A DNA stretch of 64,000 nt, taken from Pelagibius sp. (GTDB taxonomy: Bacteria; Pseudomonadota; Alphaproteobacteria; Kiloniellales; Kiloniellaceae). The number at the start of each line of letters is the position of its first letter. Within the stretch, counting starts at the first letter, position 1. The stretch is taken from assembly GCF_028281305.1 (NCBI RefSeq), contig NZ_JANQKD010000080.1, forward strand, positions 86,572 through 150,571. The letters are read 5' to 3'. A program made the position numbers and the translations under genes. Shown here in pieces: positions 8,207 to 16,330 of the stretch. A model generated the notes under the pieces. The model worked only from the letters and a program-made list of their open reading frames with translations. It made no database searches and was not told the origin of the DNA.

Positions 8207-8267
8207 AGCGGATCATGTTTAGACGGAAACGCTTTGGGTTTCCGTCGAAACATGTGAATCCGCTCTA
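8204..8267. repeat. 64-bp palindromic element, unit 1
   Basis: The left arm TAGAGCGGATCATGTTTAGA continues to 8232 and pairs with the right arm ending AATCCGCTCTA at 8267, with few mismatches. It overlaps the stop codon of the TPR gene. It resembles the REP-like intergenic palindromes starting TAGAGCRGAT that are dispersed in many alphaproteobacterial genomes. The stem would also work as a transcript 3' end. Confidence 0.8.
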
Positions 8268-8278
8268 CACTTAGGAGT

Positions 8279-8342
8279 TAGAGCAGATTCACCGGGTTGG
8301 ATGAATCGCTTCCGCGATTCCATCCAACCCGGATCTGCTCTA
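8279..8342. repeat. 64-bp palindromic element, unit 2
   Basis: The same length and the same TAGAGC/GCTCTA ends as unit 1, placed exactly 75 bp downstream, but the internal arm differs (GGGTTGGATGAATCGC paired with GCGATTCCATCCAACCC). The two palindromes are thus related at the ends and distinct in the stem. Confidence 0.8.
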
Positions 8343-8391
8343 GGCCGCAAGCAACGCTGGCGCGGCCTCTCCGCTTCGCTATAGTGCGCCG

Positions 8392-9102
8392 ATGTTGGGG
8401 ATCCCTCTGCGCGCGGGTTTGTCCGCGCTTCTGCTTACCGGGCTGGCGGCCTGTGAAACGGCGCCGCCGGAAACCGCCGGGCGGCTGGACCGCCAGGTCA
8501 CGCTGTTCGATCCGGCCACCGCGATCCAGGAGGACTGGATCGAAATGCCGCTGGTCGGCGAGACCGAATACCGTCTGAGCAGTCTGAACGACCGCCTGTC
8601 GATCCGCGCGGTGGGCCGCCGCTCGGCCTCCGGTCTTGTGCTGCCGGTGGAGTTCGATCCCAACGACTGCCCGGTGATCGCATGGTCCTGGCGCATCCAG
8701 GAGCTGCAGGAGTCGGCCAGCCTGGTCGAGCGGGACCGCGAGGACGTGGCGGCTTCCATCTTCGTCATGTTCGGCGATCCCGGATCCTTTGCCGCACCGC
8801 GCAAGGTGCCGACCCTGCGCTACGTCTGGACCAATGCGCGCCAGCAGATCGAGGATATCGTCGACTCGCCCTATCTGCCGGGGGTGGTGCGCTCCATCGT
8901 CGTGGAGACCGGCGTTGTCAGTCCGGCGGTCTGGGTCGACGAGAAGCGTGATCTGCTGGCCGACTATCAGGCGGCCTTCGGCGGCCCGCCGCAGGACAAG
9001 GTCTATGCCATCGCCATCTTCACCGACAACGACCAGACCGGCGAACCGGTGGAGGCGCACTATGGCCGCGCCGGGCTGTTCTGCACTGTGAGCTCGGGTT
9101 AG
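8392..9102 (+). CDS. DUF3047 lipoprotein
   Basis: 236 residues. The N-terminus MLGIPLRAGLSALLLTGLAA is followed by Cys, giving lipobox LAAC. The remaining protein matches the DUF3047 family: the SWRIQ segment after NDCPVIAW, LRYVWTN, and the final IFTDNDQTGEPVEAHYGRAG motif near the C-terminus. The function is unknown; the fold is a beta-sandwich and members are exported. The start is the ATG at 8392, 50 bp after the palindrome pair. Monocistronic. Confidence 0.85.
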   Translation: MLGIPLRAGLSALLLTGLAACETAPPETAGRLDRQVTLFDPATAIQEDWIEMPLVGETEYRLSSLNDRLSIRAVGRRSASGLVLPVEFDPNDCPVIAWSWRIQELQESASLVERDREDVAASIFVMFGDPGSFAAPRKVPTLRYVWTNARQQIEDIVDSPYLPGVVRSIVVETGVVSPAVWVDEKRDLLADYQAAFGGPPQDKVYAIAIFTDNDQTGEPVEAHYGRAGLFCTVSSG

Positions 9103-9412
9103 CCGTACGGCTGTCTGGTCGAGATCACCAGCGCGGCAATCAATCGGACATCGGATGTGTGGCTCAACCCCTCCCGACCTCCCCCCATCAAGGGGGGAGG
9201 GGATTCCCTGGGCCACCGCAATGACTTCCCCCTCCCCCTTGGATGGGGGAGGGATGGGGTGGGGGTGACAGCCCTTCAGCCGCAAGCCCCGCGCCGCTGC
9301 TCTGCCGCTTTGCCGTCCCGCACCGAAACTCTTGGCTCCAACGCTTTGCCCAAAGTTTTACGCGGCACGTCATTGCTGCAAACGGCCACACACAAAGGCG
9401 GACAGCCGTTGG
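9103..9412. other. 310-bp intergenic region containing a C/G-rich palindrome
   Basis: The space lies between two convergent genes. It holds the inverted repeat at 9165-9268 and otherwise no coding signal, RNA gene or T-rich terminator that I can see. Confidence 0.5.
9165..9268. repeat. CCTCCCCC-type intergenic palindrome
   Basis: The left arm (9165-9202, containing CTCCCCCCATCAAGGGGGGA) and the right arm (9226-9268, containing CCCCTTGGATGGGGGAGGG) are imperfect reverse complements. Each arm is itself nearly palindromic. Elements of this type are scattered between genes in many alphaproteobacteria. Position between convergent stops suits an mRNA 3' end. Confidence 0.7.
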
Positions 9413-10093
9413 TTAGCGGGGAGCCACCTGCCAGACGACGGCATTGCGCAGGTCGGTGTCCTCCAGCTCGCGGCTGGTCTTGACCGCGTAGGCGATCACC
9501 CGCTCCAGGCCCTCGCGCGGCAGATAGGTGCGCCCGGGATCGCCCATCAGCACCAGGCAGTCCGGCCCGGCCAGGCTGCGCAGCCAGGCGGTGATGCGCT
9601 CGGCCGCCGGGCGCTCGTAGCAGACGTCTCCGGCCAGCACCACGTCCCATCCTGTATTCGCCTCGCCCGGGTTCGCCGTGCCCACCAGATCTTCCTGACG
9701 CACCGTGACTTCGACACCGTTGGCGGCGGCGTTGAGGCGGCAGGCGGCGCAGGCGAAGGCGTCGATCTCCACCGCCTCGACGGAAGCGGCGCCGGCCAGC
9801 GCGGCGGCGATCCCCTGCAGGCCCGATCCGGCGGCGAAGTCCAGAACGCGGTTCCCGCGCACCACCTCCGGGTGGTCCAGCAGGTAGCGCGCCAGCGCCT
9901 GGCCGCCGGCCCAGGCAAAGGCCCAGAAGGGCGGCGGCAGCCCCTCGCGGGCCAATTCCTCCTCAGTGGCCTGCCACAGCGGCACCACCTCGCTCGCCAG
10001 ATGGAGCTTCACCTCCGGGACCAGCGGCGGTTCCTGCAGGCGGGTGTTGGCGCGGACGAAGTCTTCGGGATCGGCTTTTGCGGCGAGGGTCAT
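9413..10093 (-). CDS. METTL20-like (ETFB) protein lysine methyltransferase
   Basis: 226 residues from ATG 10093, chosen because it overlaps the ubiA stop as ATGA. It is a class I SAM methyltransferase: motif I is VLDFAAGSGLQGIAAALAGA (about 88-107), an acidic residue follows at VEAVEID, and VVLAGDVCYERP is the motif IV region. The N-terminal PPFWAFAWAGGQALARYL signature is characteristic of the bacterial and mitochondrial ETF-beta lysine methyltransferases. These methylate lysines next to the recognition loop of electron transfer flavoprotein and slow electron transfer to it. Other small protein methyltransferases share the motifs, so the substrate is inferred. Coupled to ubiA. Confidence 0.82.
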   Translation of the reverse strand: MTLAAKADPEDFVRANTRLQEPPLVPEVKLHLASEVVPLWQATEEELAREGLPPPFWAFAWAGGQALARYLLDHPEVVRGNRVLDFAAGSGLQGIAAALAGAASVEAVEIDAFACAACRLNAAANGVEVTVRQEDLVGTANPGEANTGWDVVLAGDVCYERPAAERITAWLRSLAGPDCLVLMGDPGRTYLPREGLERVIAYAVKTSRELEDTDLRNAVVWQVAPR

Positions 10094-11058
10094 GGATGCA
10101 CGCCGAGCCATCCATGCAGCCAGGGACTGCCGGCCAGGATGCCCGCCAGCAGCAGCCAGCCGGTGAAGCGGTTCGACTTGAACTTGGCGAGACAGTCTGT
10201 CGGCGTATCCATCTTCAGATCAACGACCTGCCAGAGCAGATGCAGGGCGACGACGCCGAGGCCGATCCAGAACGGCCAGGCGAGCCCGGCGGCGAAGCCC
10301 GCCAGCCCGAAGAGCGTCGTCGCCAGGCCATAGAAGCCCAGCAGCCAGGGCTTGGTGGCGGCGCCGAGCCTGAGCGCGGTGGACTTCACGCCGATCAGCG
10401 CGTCGTCCTCCTTGTCCTGGTGGGCATAGATGGTGTCGTAGCCCAGGGTCCAGGCGATGCCGCCGAGGTAGAGCAGCGCCGGGGGCCAGCCGAAGCCGCC
10501 GGTGACTGCCGTCCAGCCGATCAGCGCGCCCCAACTGAAGGTGAGGCCGAGCCAGGCCTGGGGCCAGTAGGTGATGCGTTTCATCAGCGGATAGGGAAAG
10601 ACAAGCAGTAGCGAGGCGGCACCCAGCAGGATGGTCAGCGCGTTCATCTGCAGAAGGATGACGAAGGAGGTGAGCAGCAGCGCCAGCAGGAACAGCCCGG
10701 CCTGCAGCAGGCTGACCTCCCCACTGGGCAGCGGGCGGTCGGCGGTGCGCGCCACCCGGCCGTCGAAATCGCGGTCCAGGATGTCGTTCACCGTGCAGCC
10801 CGCCGCGCGCATCAGCAGCGCGCCGATGCCGAAATAGAGATAGAGCAGCCAGGAGGGCGCGGCCGCCGGCATGGCGGCGTCGCCCAGCGCGATGGACCAC
10901 CAGCCGGGAAACAGCAGCAGCCAGACGCCGATCGGCCGGTCGAAGCGGGCGAGCCGGCAATAGGGCCGCAGCGCCCGCGGCGCCAGGCGCAGGACCCAGT
11001 GGTCGGCGCGGATGTCGCTGGCCGTGTTGCCGGTGGGGCTGGGCGTTGTGCCGTTCAT
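10090..11058 (-). CDS. ubiA: 4-hydroxybenzoate polyprenyltransferase
   Basis: 322 residues, about eight or nine transmembrane helices. The first Asp-rich motif is NDILDRDFDGRVARTADRPL (about 91-110) and the second is YAHQDKEDDALIG (about 210-222). Both bind the Mg-diphosphate of the prenyl donor. The enzyme attaches the polyprenyl chain to 4-hydroxybenzoate in the inner membrane, the step before UbiD in ubiquinone synthesis. It is the first gene of a two-gene unit with the ETFB methyltransferase, both serving the electron transport chain. It is divergent from rsmE with a 58-bp gap, an arrangement common in Rhodospirillales. Confidence 0.95.
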   Translation of the reverse strand: MNGTTPSPTGNTASDIRADHWVLRLAPRALRPYCRLARFDRPIGVWLLLFPGWWSIALGDAAMPAAAPSWLLYLYFGIGALLMRAAGCTVNDILDRDFDGRVARTADRPLPSGEVSLLQAGLFLLALLLTSFVILLQMNALTILLGAASLLLVFPYPLMKRITYWPQAWLGLTFSWGALIGWTAVTGGFGWPPALLYLGGIAWTLGYDTIYAHQDKEDDALIGVKSTALRLGAATKPWLLGFYGLATTLFGLAGFAAGLAWPFWIGLGVVALHLLWQVVDLKMDTPTDCLAKFKSNRFTGWLLLAGILAGSPWLHGWLGVHP

Positions 11059-11116
11059 CGCCTAATCTTTAGCCGCGAATCCTTGCGGGAGAAAGACGTG
11101 CGGCCGGGGTGCGACA

Positions 11117-11935
11117 ATGGCGCAGGCTAAAACGAGAGCGCAGCCGGCCACCCGGCTCCATGTCGACGACACTCTGGAGGAGGGCCGGACCCTCGGCCTG
11201 GACCGCGACCGGGCGCACTTCCTGCGCTCGGTGCTGCGCCTCGGCCCCGGCGCGCGCCTGGCGGTTTTCAACGCCCGCGACGGCGAGTGGCAGGCCGAGA
11301 TCGAGGGGTTGGGCAAGGGCTGGTGCTCCCTGAACGTCGGGGCGCAGCGGCGCAAGCCCGTACCGGAGCCCGACCTCTGGTTGGTCTTCGCGCCCATCAA
11401 ACGCGCGCGCATCGATTTCATCGCGGAGAAGGCCACCGAGCTCGGCGTCGCCGTGCTGCAGCCGGTGATGACCCGCTTCACGGCGGTGAGCCGTGTCAAC
11501 GAGGATCGCTTGGCGGCCAACGCCCGCGAAGCGGCCGAGCAGTGCGAACGCCTCAGCATCCCGGAGGTGCGGGAGACCCGCAGCCTGGGCGAGGTGCTCG
11601 ACCAATGGCCGCAGGGCCGCCGCCTGCTGGTCTGCGCCGAATGGGGCGCCGCGCAACCCATCGCCGAAGCGCTGCAGGCCGTGCGCGCCGGGCGGGAGGG
11701 AAGCGGGACCTTCGCCACCGATCCCTGGGCCATCCTGACCGGGCCGGAGGGCGGCTTCGCGGAGAGCGAACTTGACGCCCTCCGCAAACTGCCCTTTGCT
11801 GTGCCGGTCGGGCTGGGGCCGCGCATTCTGCGCGCCGACACCGCGGCGCTGGCGGCCTTGGCCTGCTGGCAGGCGGTGCTGGGCGACGGTGCGGAACGTC
11901 CGCCGGCGGAACTGGCGGGCTTTCCGACGGGCTAA
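11117..11935 (+). CDS. rsmE: 16S rRNA (uracil-1498-N3)-methyltransferase
   Basis: 272 residues. An N-terminal PUA-like domain (about 12-85) is followed by a SPOUT methyltransferase domain. Its knotted SAM site shows as WAILTGPEGGFAESELDALR (about 204-223) and GLGPRILRADTAALAAL (about 234-250), both diagnostic for RsmE. The KRARIDFIAEKATELGV segment (about 95-111) is also family-specific. It methylates U1498 in helix 44 of 16S rRNA. rsmE followed by gshA is a frequent alphaproteobacterial neighbourhood and is seen here with a 335-bp gap. Confidence 0.95.
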   Translation: MAQAKTRAQPATRLHVDDTLEEGRTLGLDRDRAHFLRSVLRLGPGARLAVFNARDGEWQAEIEGLGKGWCSLNVGAQRRKPVPEPDLWLVFAPIKRARIDFIAEKATELGVAVLQPVMTRFTAVSRVNEDRLAANAREAAEQCERLSIPEVRETRSLGEVLDQWPQGRRLLVCAEWGAAQPIAEALQAVRAGREGSGTFATDPWAILTGPEGGFAESELDALRKLPFAVPVGLGPRILRADTAALAALACWQAVLGDGAERPPAELAGFPTG

Positions 11936-12270
11936 GACGTGAATTTGGGGACCAGCTTGGTCGGAGGTTTGCAATGCGCGGGCGAATACGAAGTTTCAAG
12001 ACGCGGCAATGATCCCACAGTGATCCCCAGAACCTGAAGACCTGAGCGAAGGCCCCGCCGAGAGGGCCGCCGAACCAGGCGATCAATCAGGCAAGCAAGC
12101 AGGGCAAACAAGCAGGATCGAGATCCACCAGTCGGGCGTGCCGGGGGGCGGGCGCCGATACCATCCACCAAAAGGAAAATCTTCAGGGTCCGACGGCGTA
12201 CCGGCACAACAGACTCCGGCACAAGGTCGATCCCGGTGTAAGGTAATCCGGCACAAGGTTCGAAAACGGC
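11936..12270 (+). other. 335-bp intergenic region before gshA, with short direct repeats
   Basis: No credible gene. CCGGCACAAGGT occurs at 12216-12227 and 12248-12259, with a shorter CCGGCACAA at 12201. Around 12080-12117 there is an AAGCAGGGCAAACAAGCAGG stretch of short direct repeats. It must carry the gshA promoter, but no strong hexamer pair is visible. Confidence 0.4.
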
Positions 12271-13635
12271 ATGTCCGCTCCTCCCCAGGTTCAGGGCGAG
12301 ACCCTGACCGACAAGGCGCAACTGATCGCCTATCTCGAGGCTGGCTGCAAACCCCCCGCAGACTGGCGCATCGGCACCGAGCACGAGAAGTTCTGCTACA
12401 CGCTCGACGACTTCCGGCCCTTACCCTACCACGGCGAGCGCAGCATCGAGGCGTTGCTGAAAGGCTTGCAGGCCTTCGGCTGGGACGGGGTGAAGGAGGG
12501 TGAGAACGTCATCGCGCTCACCCACAACGGCGCCAGCGTGTCGCTGGAACCCGGCGGCCAGGTGGAGCTTTCCGGCGCGCCGCTGGAGACCATCCACGAC
12601 ACCTGCAGCGAGGTGCATATTCACCTCGACCAGATCAAGAAGGTGACGGAGCCCATGGGGGTCGCGGCCATGGGGCTGGGCTTCCAGCCCAAGTGGGCGC
12701 GCAGCGATATCTCCTGGATGCCCAAGGGCCGCTACAAGATCATGGGTGCCTATATGCCCAAGGTGGGCAACCTGGGGCTCGACATGATGCTGCGCACCTG
12801 CACGGTGCAGGTGAACCTGGACTTCCAGTCCGAAGCCGACATGGTGAAGAAGTTCCGCGTCAGCCTGGCCCTGCAGCCTATCGCCACGGCGCTCTTCGCC
12901 AACTCCCCCTTCACCGAGGGGCAGCCCAACGGCTTCCTCAGCTACCGCAGCCATATCTGGACCGATACCGATCCGGACCGCACCGGGGTGCTGCCCTTCG
13001 TCTTCGAGGACGGCATGGGCTTCGTGCGCAACGTCGACCACGGGCTCGACGTGCCGATGTACTTCGTCTACCGCGGCGGAAAGTACATCGACGCCTCCGG
13101 CCAGTCGTTCCGCGATTTCCTCGACGGCCGATTACCGGCCCTGCCGGGCGAAAAGCCCAGGCTGGGCGACTGGGCCGACCATCTCTCGACACTGTTCCCG
13201 GAGGTTCGCCTGAAGCGCTTCCTGGAGATGCGCGGCGCCGACGGCGGACCCTGGAAGTCGCTCTGCGCATTGCCGGCCTTCTGGGTCGGCCTGCTCTACG
13301 ACGACACCGCGCTAGATGCTGCCTGGGATCTGGTGAAGGACTGGACTCTGGAGGATCACCGCTATCTGCGCGCCGAGGTACCCAAGCAGGCCCTCCACAC
13401 GCCGTTTCACGGCAGGACAGTCAACGCCGTTGCCCACCAGGCGGTGGAGATCGCCGCCGAGGGTCTGAAGGCGCGCAACCGGCTGGACGGGCAGGGCGAC
13501 AACGAGAGCCATTTCCTCGCCCTGCTGCGCAGCCGCGTGGAGCGTGAGAAGTGCCCGGCCGAATACCTTCTGGATGACTTTCACGGCCGCTGGGGCGGCA
13601 CCATCGACCCGATTTTCACCGAATGCGCCTACTGA
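12271..13635 (+). CDS. gshA: glutamate--cysteine ligase, plant/alphaproteobacterial type
   Basis: 454 residues, the usual length for this class. The ATP-grasp-like GCS2 family motifs are visible: RIGTEHEKFCY (about 33-43), SLEPGGQVELSGAPL (about 92-106), GLGFQPKW (about 131-138) and PKGRYKIMGAYMPKVG (about 151-166). It forms gamma-glutamylcysteine, the first and limiting step of glutathione synthesis in the cytosol. gshB is not in the window. ATG at 12271 is used; the N-terminal segment MSAPPQVQGETLTDKAQLIA is typical. The gene follows rsmE, as in related genomes, but with enough space for its own promoter. Confidence 0.95.
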   Translation: MSAPPQVQGETLTDKAQLIAYLEAGCKPPADWRIGTEHEKFCYTLDDFRPLPYHGERSIEALLKGLQAFGWDGVKEGENVIALTHNGASVSLEPGGQVELSGAPLETIHDTCSEVHIHLDQIKKVTEPMGVAAMGLGFQPKWARSDISWMPKGRYKIMGAYMPKVGNLGLDMMLRTCTVQVNLDFQSEADMVKKFRVSLALQPIATALFANSPFTEGQPNGFLSYRSHIWTDTDPDRTGVLPFVFEDGMGFVRNVDHGLDVPMYFVYRGGKYIDASGQSFRDFLDGRLPALPGEKPRLGDWADHLSTLFPEVRLKRFLEMRGADGGPWKSLCALPAFWVGLLYDDTALDAAWDLVKDWTLEDHRYLRAEVPKQALHTPFHGRTVNAVAHQAVEIAAEGLKARNRLDGQGDNESHFLALLRSRVEREKCPAEYLLDDFHGRWGGTIDPIFTECAY

Positions 13636-13860
13636 CCGGCGGCGCACACCAATCGGGTGGCGCCTCTCGGCCGGGTTCGCCCTCTGGTAGGCGGATCGGC
13701 GCAACTCGGCTCCCTTGACCCTCCAAATGATCGAATTTGGTCACAGGTCCATTGAACCTGGGCGTGCATACTGCCCGACATCCGTTCAACGGCAGAAGCC
13801 GAGAGACCGGATAGGGGCAGGGGACACGCAGGGGGCATACCGTTGAACGAAAAAAGGCGC

Positions 13861-14295
13861 ATGGTTGACGCCCGGCTGCGGGATTTGCGCGCGGCTGAAA
13901 AGGTCATGCCCGCGTCGGACAAGCCCGCATTCGACAAAGGCGAGGTCCCTGCGTCCGACTCCAAAGACCGGATCGGCGTCGAAGTCGAGGCCCCGCATGG
14001 CGCGGGTATCTTCGTGGTCTATGCCCGCGTGGGACCTCTGCCCGAAAACCCGGCGGCCGCGGCGGATCTTCTCGTGAAGGCAATGGCCAGCAATCTGTGT
14101 TTGGCGGCGACCGGCGGGGGCTCGCTCGGCCTTGATGCCCGGTCGGGCATGCTGGTTCTATCCTACATTGAGGAATCCAGGGAAACCGACCGGGAGCGTC
14201 TGGCGGAGGTCGTTGCGCTCTGCCGCCGCAAGACAGCCGAACTGCGCGGCCGTCTGCTGGAAGACCGGCACTCGCAAAACTGGATCAGCATCTAG
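13861..14295 (+). CDS. CesT/Tir-chaperone-like small protein (orphan)
   Basis: 144 residues from ATG 13861, with AAAAGG four bases upstream. An in-frame TTG at 13843, preceded by GGGGG, is possible and would add six residues. The central part FVVYARVGPLPENPAAAADL, then ASNLCLAATGGGSLGLDARS, has the strand-helix-strand pattern of the CesT/SycE type III secretion chaperone fold, including the LxxNLxxxxTGGxxLxLD core. The N-terminal 35 residues are charged and probably disordered. No secretion genes are near, so the protein may be one of the CesT-fold proteins that bind other clients. Family assignment rests on pattern memory only. Confidence 0.62.
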   Translation: MVDARLRDLRAAEKVMPASDKPAFDKGEVPASDSKDRIGVEVEAPHGAGIFVVYARVGPLPENPAAAADLLVKAMASNLCLAATGGGSLGLDARSGMLVLSYIEESRETDRERLAEVVALCRRKTAELRGRLLEDRHSQNWISI

Positions 14296-14831
14296 TCCGC
14301 GGCTGCTGCCGGCGCGCCTTGCGCCGCCTCCTTGGCGCGGGCCTGCTTGGCCAGGGTGAGGGCGCGCACCAGGGCCGGCGGCATGTCGCCTTGCGCCTCT
14401 TCCTGCGCCGGGGTCAGACCCAGTTCCCGCAGCTCCGCGGCGGCCTCGGTCGCCAGGATCTCCGCCCTCAGCGCCGCAATCCGGGAATCGACCGTTGTGC
14501 CGCGGCCAAAGCTGCGCCGGGTGGCGACGCCGCGGAAGGTGCGCGGCTGGGTCAGGGCCGAGCGGCCGGCGCCGATGACGTTGGAGGTGCGCGGCGGCGT
14601 GCCGGTCACGGCGAAGTTGCCGACCCGCTGTCCGGCGGGGCCGTTGTTGAAGATGATGGTCCTGCCCACCGTGTTGTGGGAGCCGCGGGTGCCGCAGAAC
14701 ACCGAGGAGCCGATGGAGGTGCAGGAAGCCTGCGCCTGCGACGGCAGCAGCGCCACGGTGGTGGCTGCGGCCATGACGGCGGGGGCCAGAAATGCCGCCC
14801 CCCACAGGAGGGAACGTGCAAGAACGTTCAT
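14292..14831 (-). CDS. exported protein with ELGLTPAQE C-terminal motif
   Basis: 179 residues. Signal peptide MNVLARSLLWGAAFLAPAVM to about QAQAS, then a Gly/Thr-rich middle with two cysteines (SCTSIGSSVFCGTRG), probably a disulfide loop. The C-terminal helical segment (about 118-170) reads RIAALRAEILATEAAAELRE, then LGLTPAQEE, then MPPALVRALTLAKQARA. The same segment ends the next gene on this strand, so the two form a family sharing a C-terminal module. The function is unknown; a periplasmic or surface location is likely. Its stop overlaps the stop of the convergent CesT-like gene by 4 bp. Confidence 0.75.
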   Translation of the reverse strand: MNVLARSLLWGAAFLAPAVMAAATTVALLPSQAQASCTSIGSSVFCGTRGSHNTVGRTIIFNNGPAGQRVGNFAVTGTPPRTSNVIGAGRSALTQPRTFRGVATRRSFGRGTTVDSRIAALRAEILATEAAAELRELGLTPAQEEAQGDMPPALVRALTLAKQARAKEAAQGAPAAAAD

Positions 14832-14972
14832 CGCCTTACTCCCTTGTTGTTTGCGGTGCGCAAAGCAGCCGCCTGCAAGAGATACGGGCCGTCCCCCCGT
14901 TCGGCTTCAGCGTCAGTATGCCCCCTGTGTCCGCAAGGTCCAAGGACAACAGGGGCCAAGGGCAACAGAGGC

Positions 14973-15000
14973 CAAGGGGTGCCTTCCGGGGCACCCCTTG
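14973..15000 (-). terminator. hairpin after the exported protein gene at 15011-15763
   Basis: An 11-bp perfect stem (CAAGGGGTGCC with GGCACCCCTTG) and a 6-base loop lie 11 bp past the stop codon of the minus-strand gene ending at 15011. There is no clear U-run, so it may be a 3'-end stabiliser rather than an intrinsic terminator. Confidence 0.55.
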
Positions 15001-15010
15001 CCTGCTGATC

Positions 15011-15763
15011 CTAGCCGTCGCCGTCCGCTCCGGCGGATGCCGCTTGCTGGGCGCGGGCCTGCTTAGCCAGGGTGAGGGCGCGCATCAGGGCCGGCGGCAT
15101 GGTGGGCGCCGCCGCTTCCTGCGCCGGAGTCAGGCCGAGCTCGCGGAGCCGTGCCTCGGCATCGAGGGCCAGGGCCTCGGCGCGCAGCGCACGGACCCGC
15201 GAGTCGTCGAAGGGGCCGCGGCGGAACCCGCTGGGCCGCGGGCCGAAGAGGGTGGTGCTGCTCAGGCGGCTGCCGCGCACCAGGGGCAGGGTGCGCCCGC
15301 GCAGCACACTTGATCCGCCGAAGCTGCGATCACGCCGCAGCAGCCCGGAGGTCAGGGAATTGCCGAAGCGGGTCGGCGCTGCCGAACTGCCGAAGCTGCG
15401 GTCGCGCTGCAGAAACCGGCTGTTGAAGGAGGAGTTGAAGCCGCGCGGGCCGACCGATGAGCGGTTGTTCCGGAAAGTGCTGCGGAACGTGCTCCGGTTG
15501 CTGCGTTTGCTGAAACCGGCCAGATGGAGGCGCGCCGCAGCGGGCTGACGGTCCAGGACGGCCGTGCCCCTCAGCAGGGCTCCCGCGGCGATCCCGCCCG
15601 CCGGAGCGGGGCCGTAGGAGCGATCGAGGGAGCCGGTGAGGGCGCCCGGGCCGAGGGCTATTGGGCTGAGGGCGGCCGCGCTTTGCGCCGCGACGGCCGG
15701 GGCGATCAGCGCCACAGCCAGGATGGCTGCGCGCCGGAGACTCTGAACGGGTTGAAATCGCAT
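15011..15763 (-). CDS. exported Ser/Arg-rich protein with ELGLTPAQE C-terminal motif
   Basis: 250 residues from ATG 15763, which is preceded by AAAGGAAAG and produces a signal peptide MRFQPVQSLRRAAILAVALI to about AQSAA. The middle (about 85-185) is low-complexity and rich in Arg, Ser, Phe and Gly, with recurring RDRSFG and STFRSTFRNN segments, so it is probably disordered. The end (about 188-240) has RVRALRAEALALDAEARLRE, LGLTPAQEA and MPPALMRALTLAKQARA, homologous to the end of the neighbouring 14292 gene. Much longer in-frame extension upstream is possible but has no signal peptide and low coding quality. Function unknown. Confidence 0.72.
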   Translation of the reverse strand: MRFQPVQSLRRAAILAVALIAPAVAAQSAAALSPIALGPGALTGSLDRSYGPAPAGGIAAGALLRGTAVLDRQPAAARLHLAGFSKRSNRSTFRSTFRNNRSSVGPRGFNSSFNSRFLQRDRSFGSSAAPTRFGNSLTSGLLRRDRSFGGSSVLRGRTLPLVRGSRLSSTTLFGPRPSGFRRGPFDDSRVRALRAEALALDAEARLRELGLTPAQEAAAPTMPPALMRALTLAKQARAQQAASAGADGDG

Positions 15764-16105
15764 GTCTTTCCTTTCCTTTAGCGTCCCCCGGCAGGCTCCC
15801 CTGGCTGTTGCGCACACCCCCTTTTCGAAAATCCCGCTTTTCCTGACCTGTGGTCGGGCTTCTGCCCTGGCAAGCGAGATGGCCGGCGCCGGCGCTCCGC
15901 TCAAGGCACGATTTCGCGAGGTCTGCGTCAGGAAGGGCCGTCCGCGAGACCCTCTGCGCCGGTTCGCGCCGGGTCGCGCCGGGTCGCGCCGGTTCGCGCC
16001 GGTTCGCCCTGGCCGTTTGCGCTTCGTCCGGAGCTGAGACAGGATAGCGCCGGGCCTGCCGGGCACCCTGGACTTCGATCGGCGGGCGCCTGGGGGCGAC
16101 AGCCA
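15764..16105. other. 342-bp divergent intergenic region with a 10-bp minisatellite
   Basis: It separates the minus-strand exported gene from a small plus-strand membrane protein. It holds the five-unit repeat at 15961-16010. I see no gene or RNA; open frames here are products of the GC bias. Confidence 0.45.
15961..16010 (+). repeat. 10-bp tandem repeat, five units
   Basis: Units GGTTCGCGCC, GGGTCGCGCC, GGGTCGCGCC, GGTTCGCGCC and GGTTCGCCCT, aligned without gaps. Located in the divergent promoter region between 15763 and 16106. Confidence 0.85.
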
Positions 16106-16330
16106 ATGGATTCGAACGACCGGAACACGAACGATCGGCGCTGGCTGCGATACTGGGCGCTGCGGATCGGTGCCACCGCCTACCTGCTCTTTGTCTTTGC
16201 CTTCCTGGCCGGCCATCCGCGGCCGGGCAGCGTCGACAGCCTGACCCATGCCCTGACCATGGCGCTGGTCCCCGCCCTGATCGGCACGCTGGTTGCCCTC
16301 GCGGTCATGCTGTATCTGCGCCGCCGCTAA
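16106..16330 (+). CDS. small membrane protein, two transmembrane helices
   Basis: 74 residues. A polar Asn/Asp/Arg-rich start (MDSNDRNTNDRRWLRYW) precedes one helix around residues 19-37 (ATAYLLFVFAFLAG) and a second around 49-70 (TMALVPALIGTLVALAVMLY), ending in a positively charged RRR. Both ends are predicted to be cytosolic. No family is recognised. Spacing to the RidA-like gene is 143 bp, so an operon is not assured. Confidence 0.6.
   Translation: MDSNDRNTNDRRWLRYWALRIGATAYLLFVFAFLAGHPRPGSVDSLTHALTMALVPALIGTLVALAVMLYLRRR

Noticed and set aside
15961..16010. CRISPR-like array
   Set aside because: Units are 10 bp, contiguous and without spacers; this is a minisatellite.
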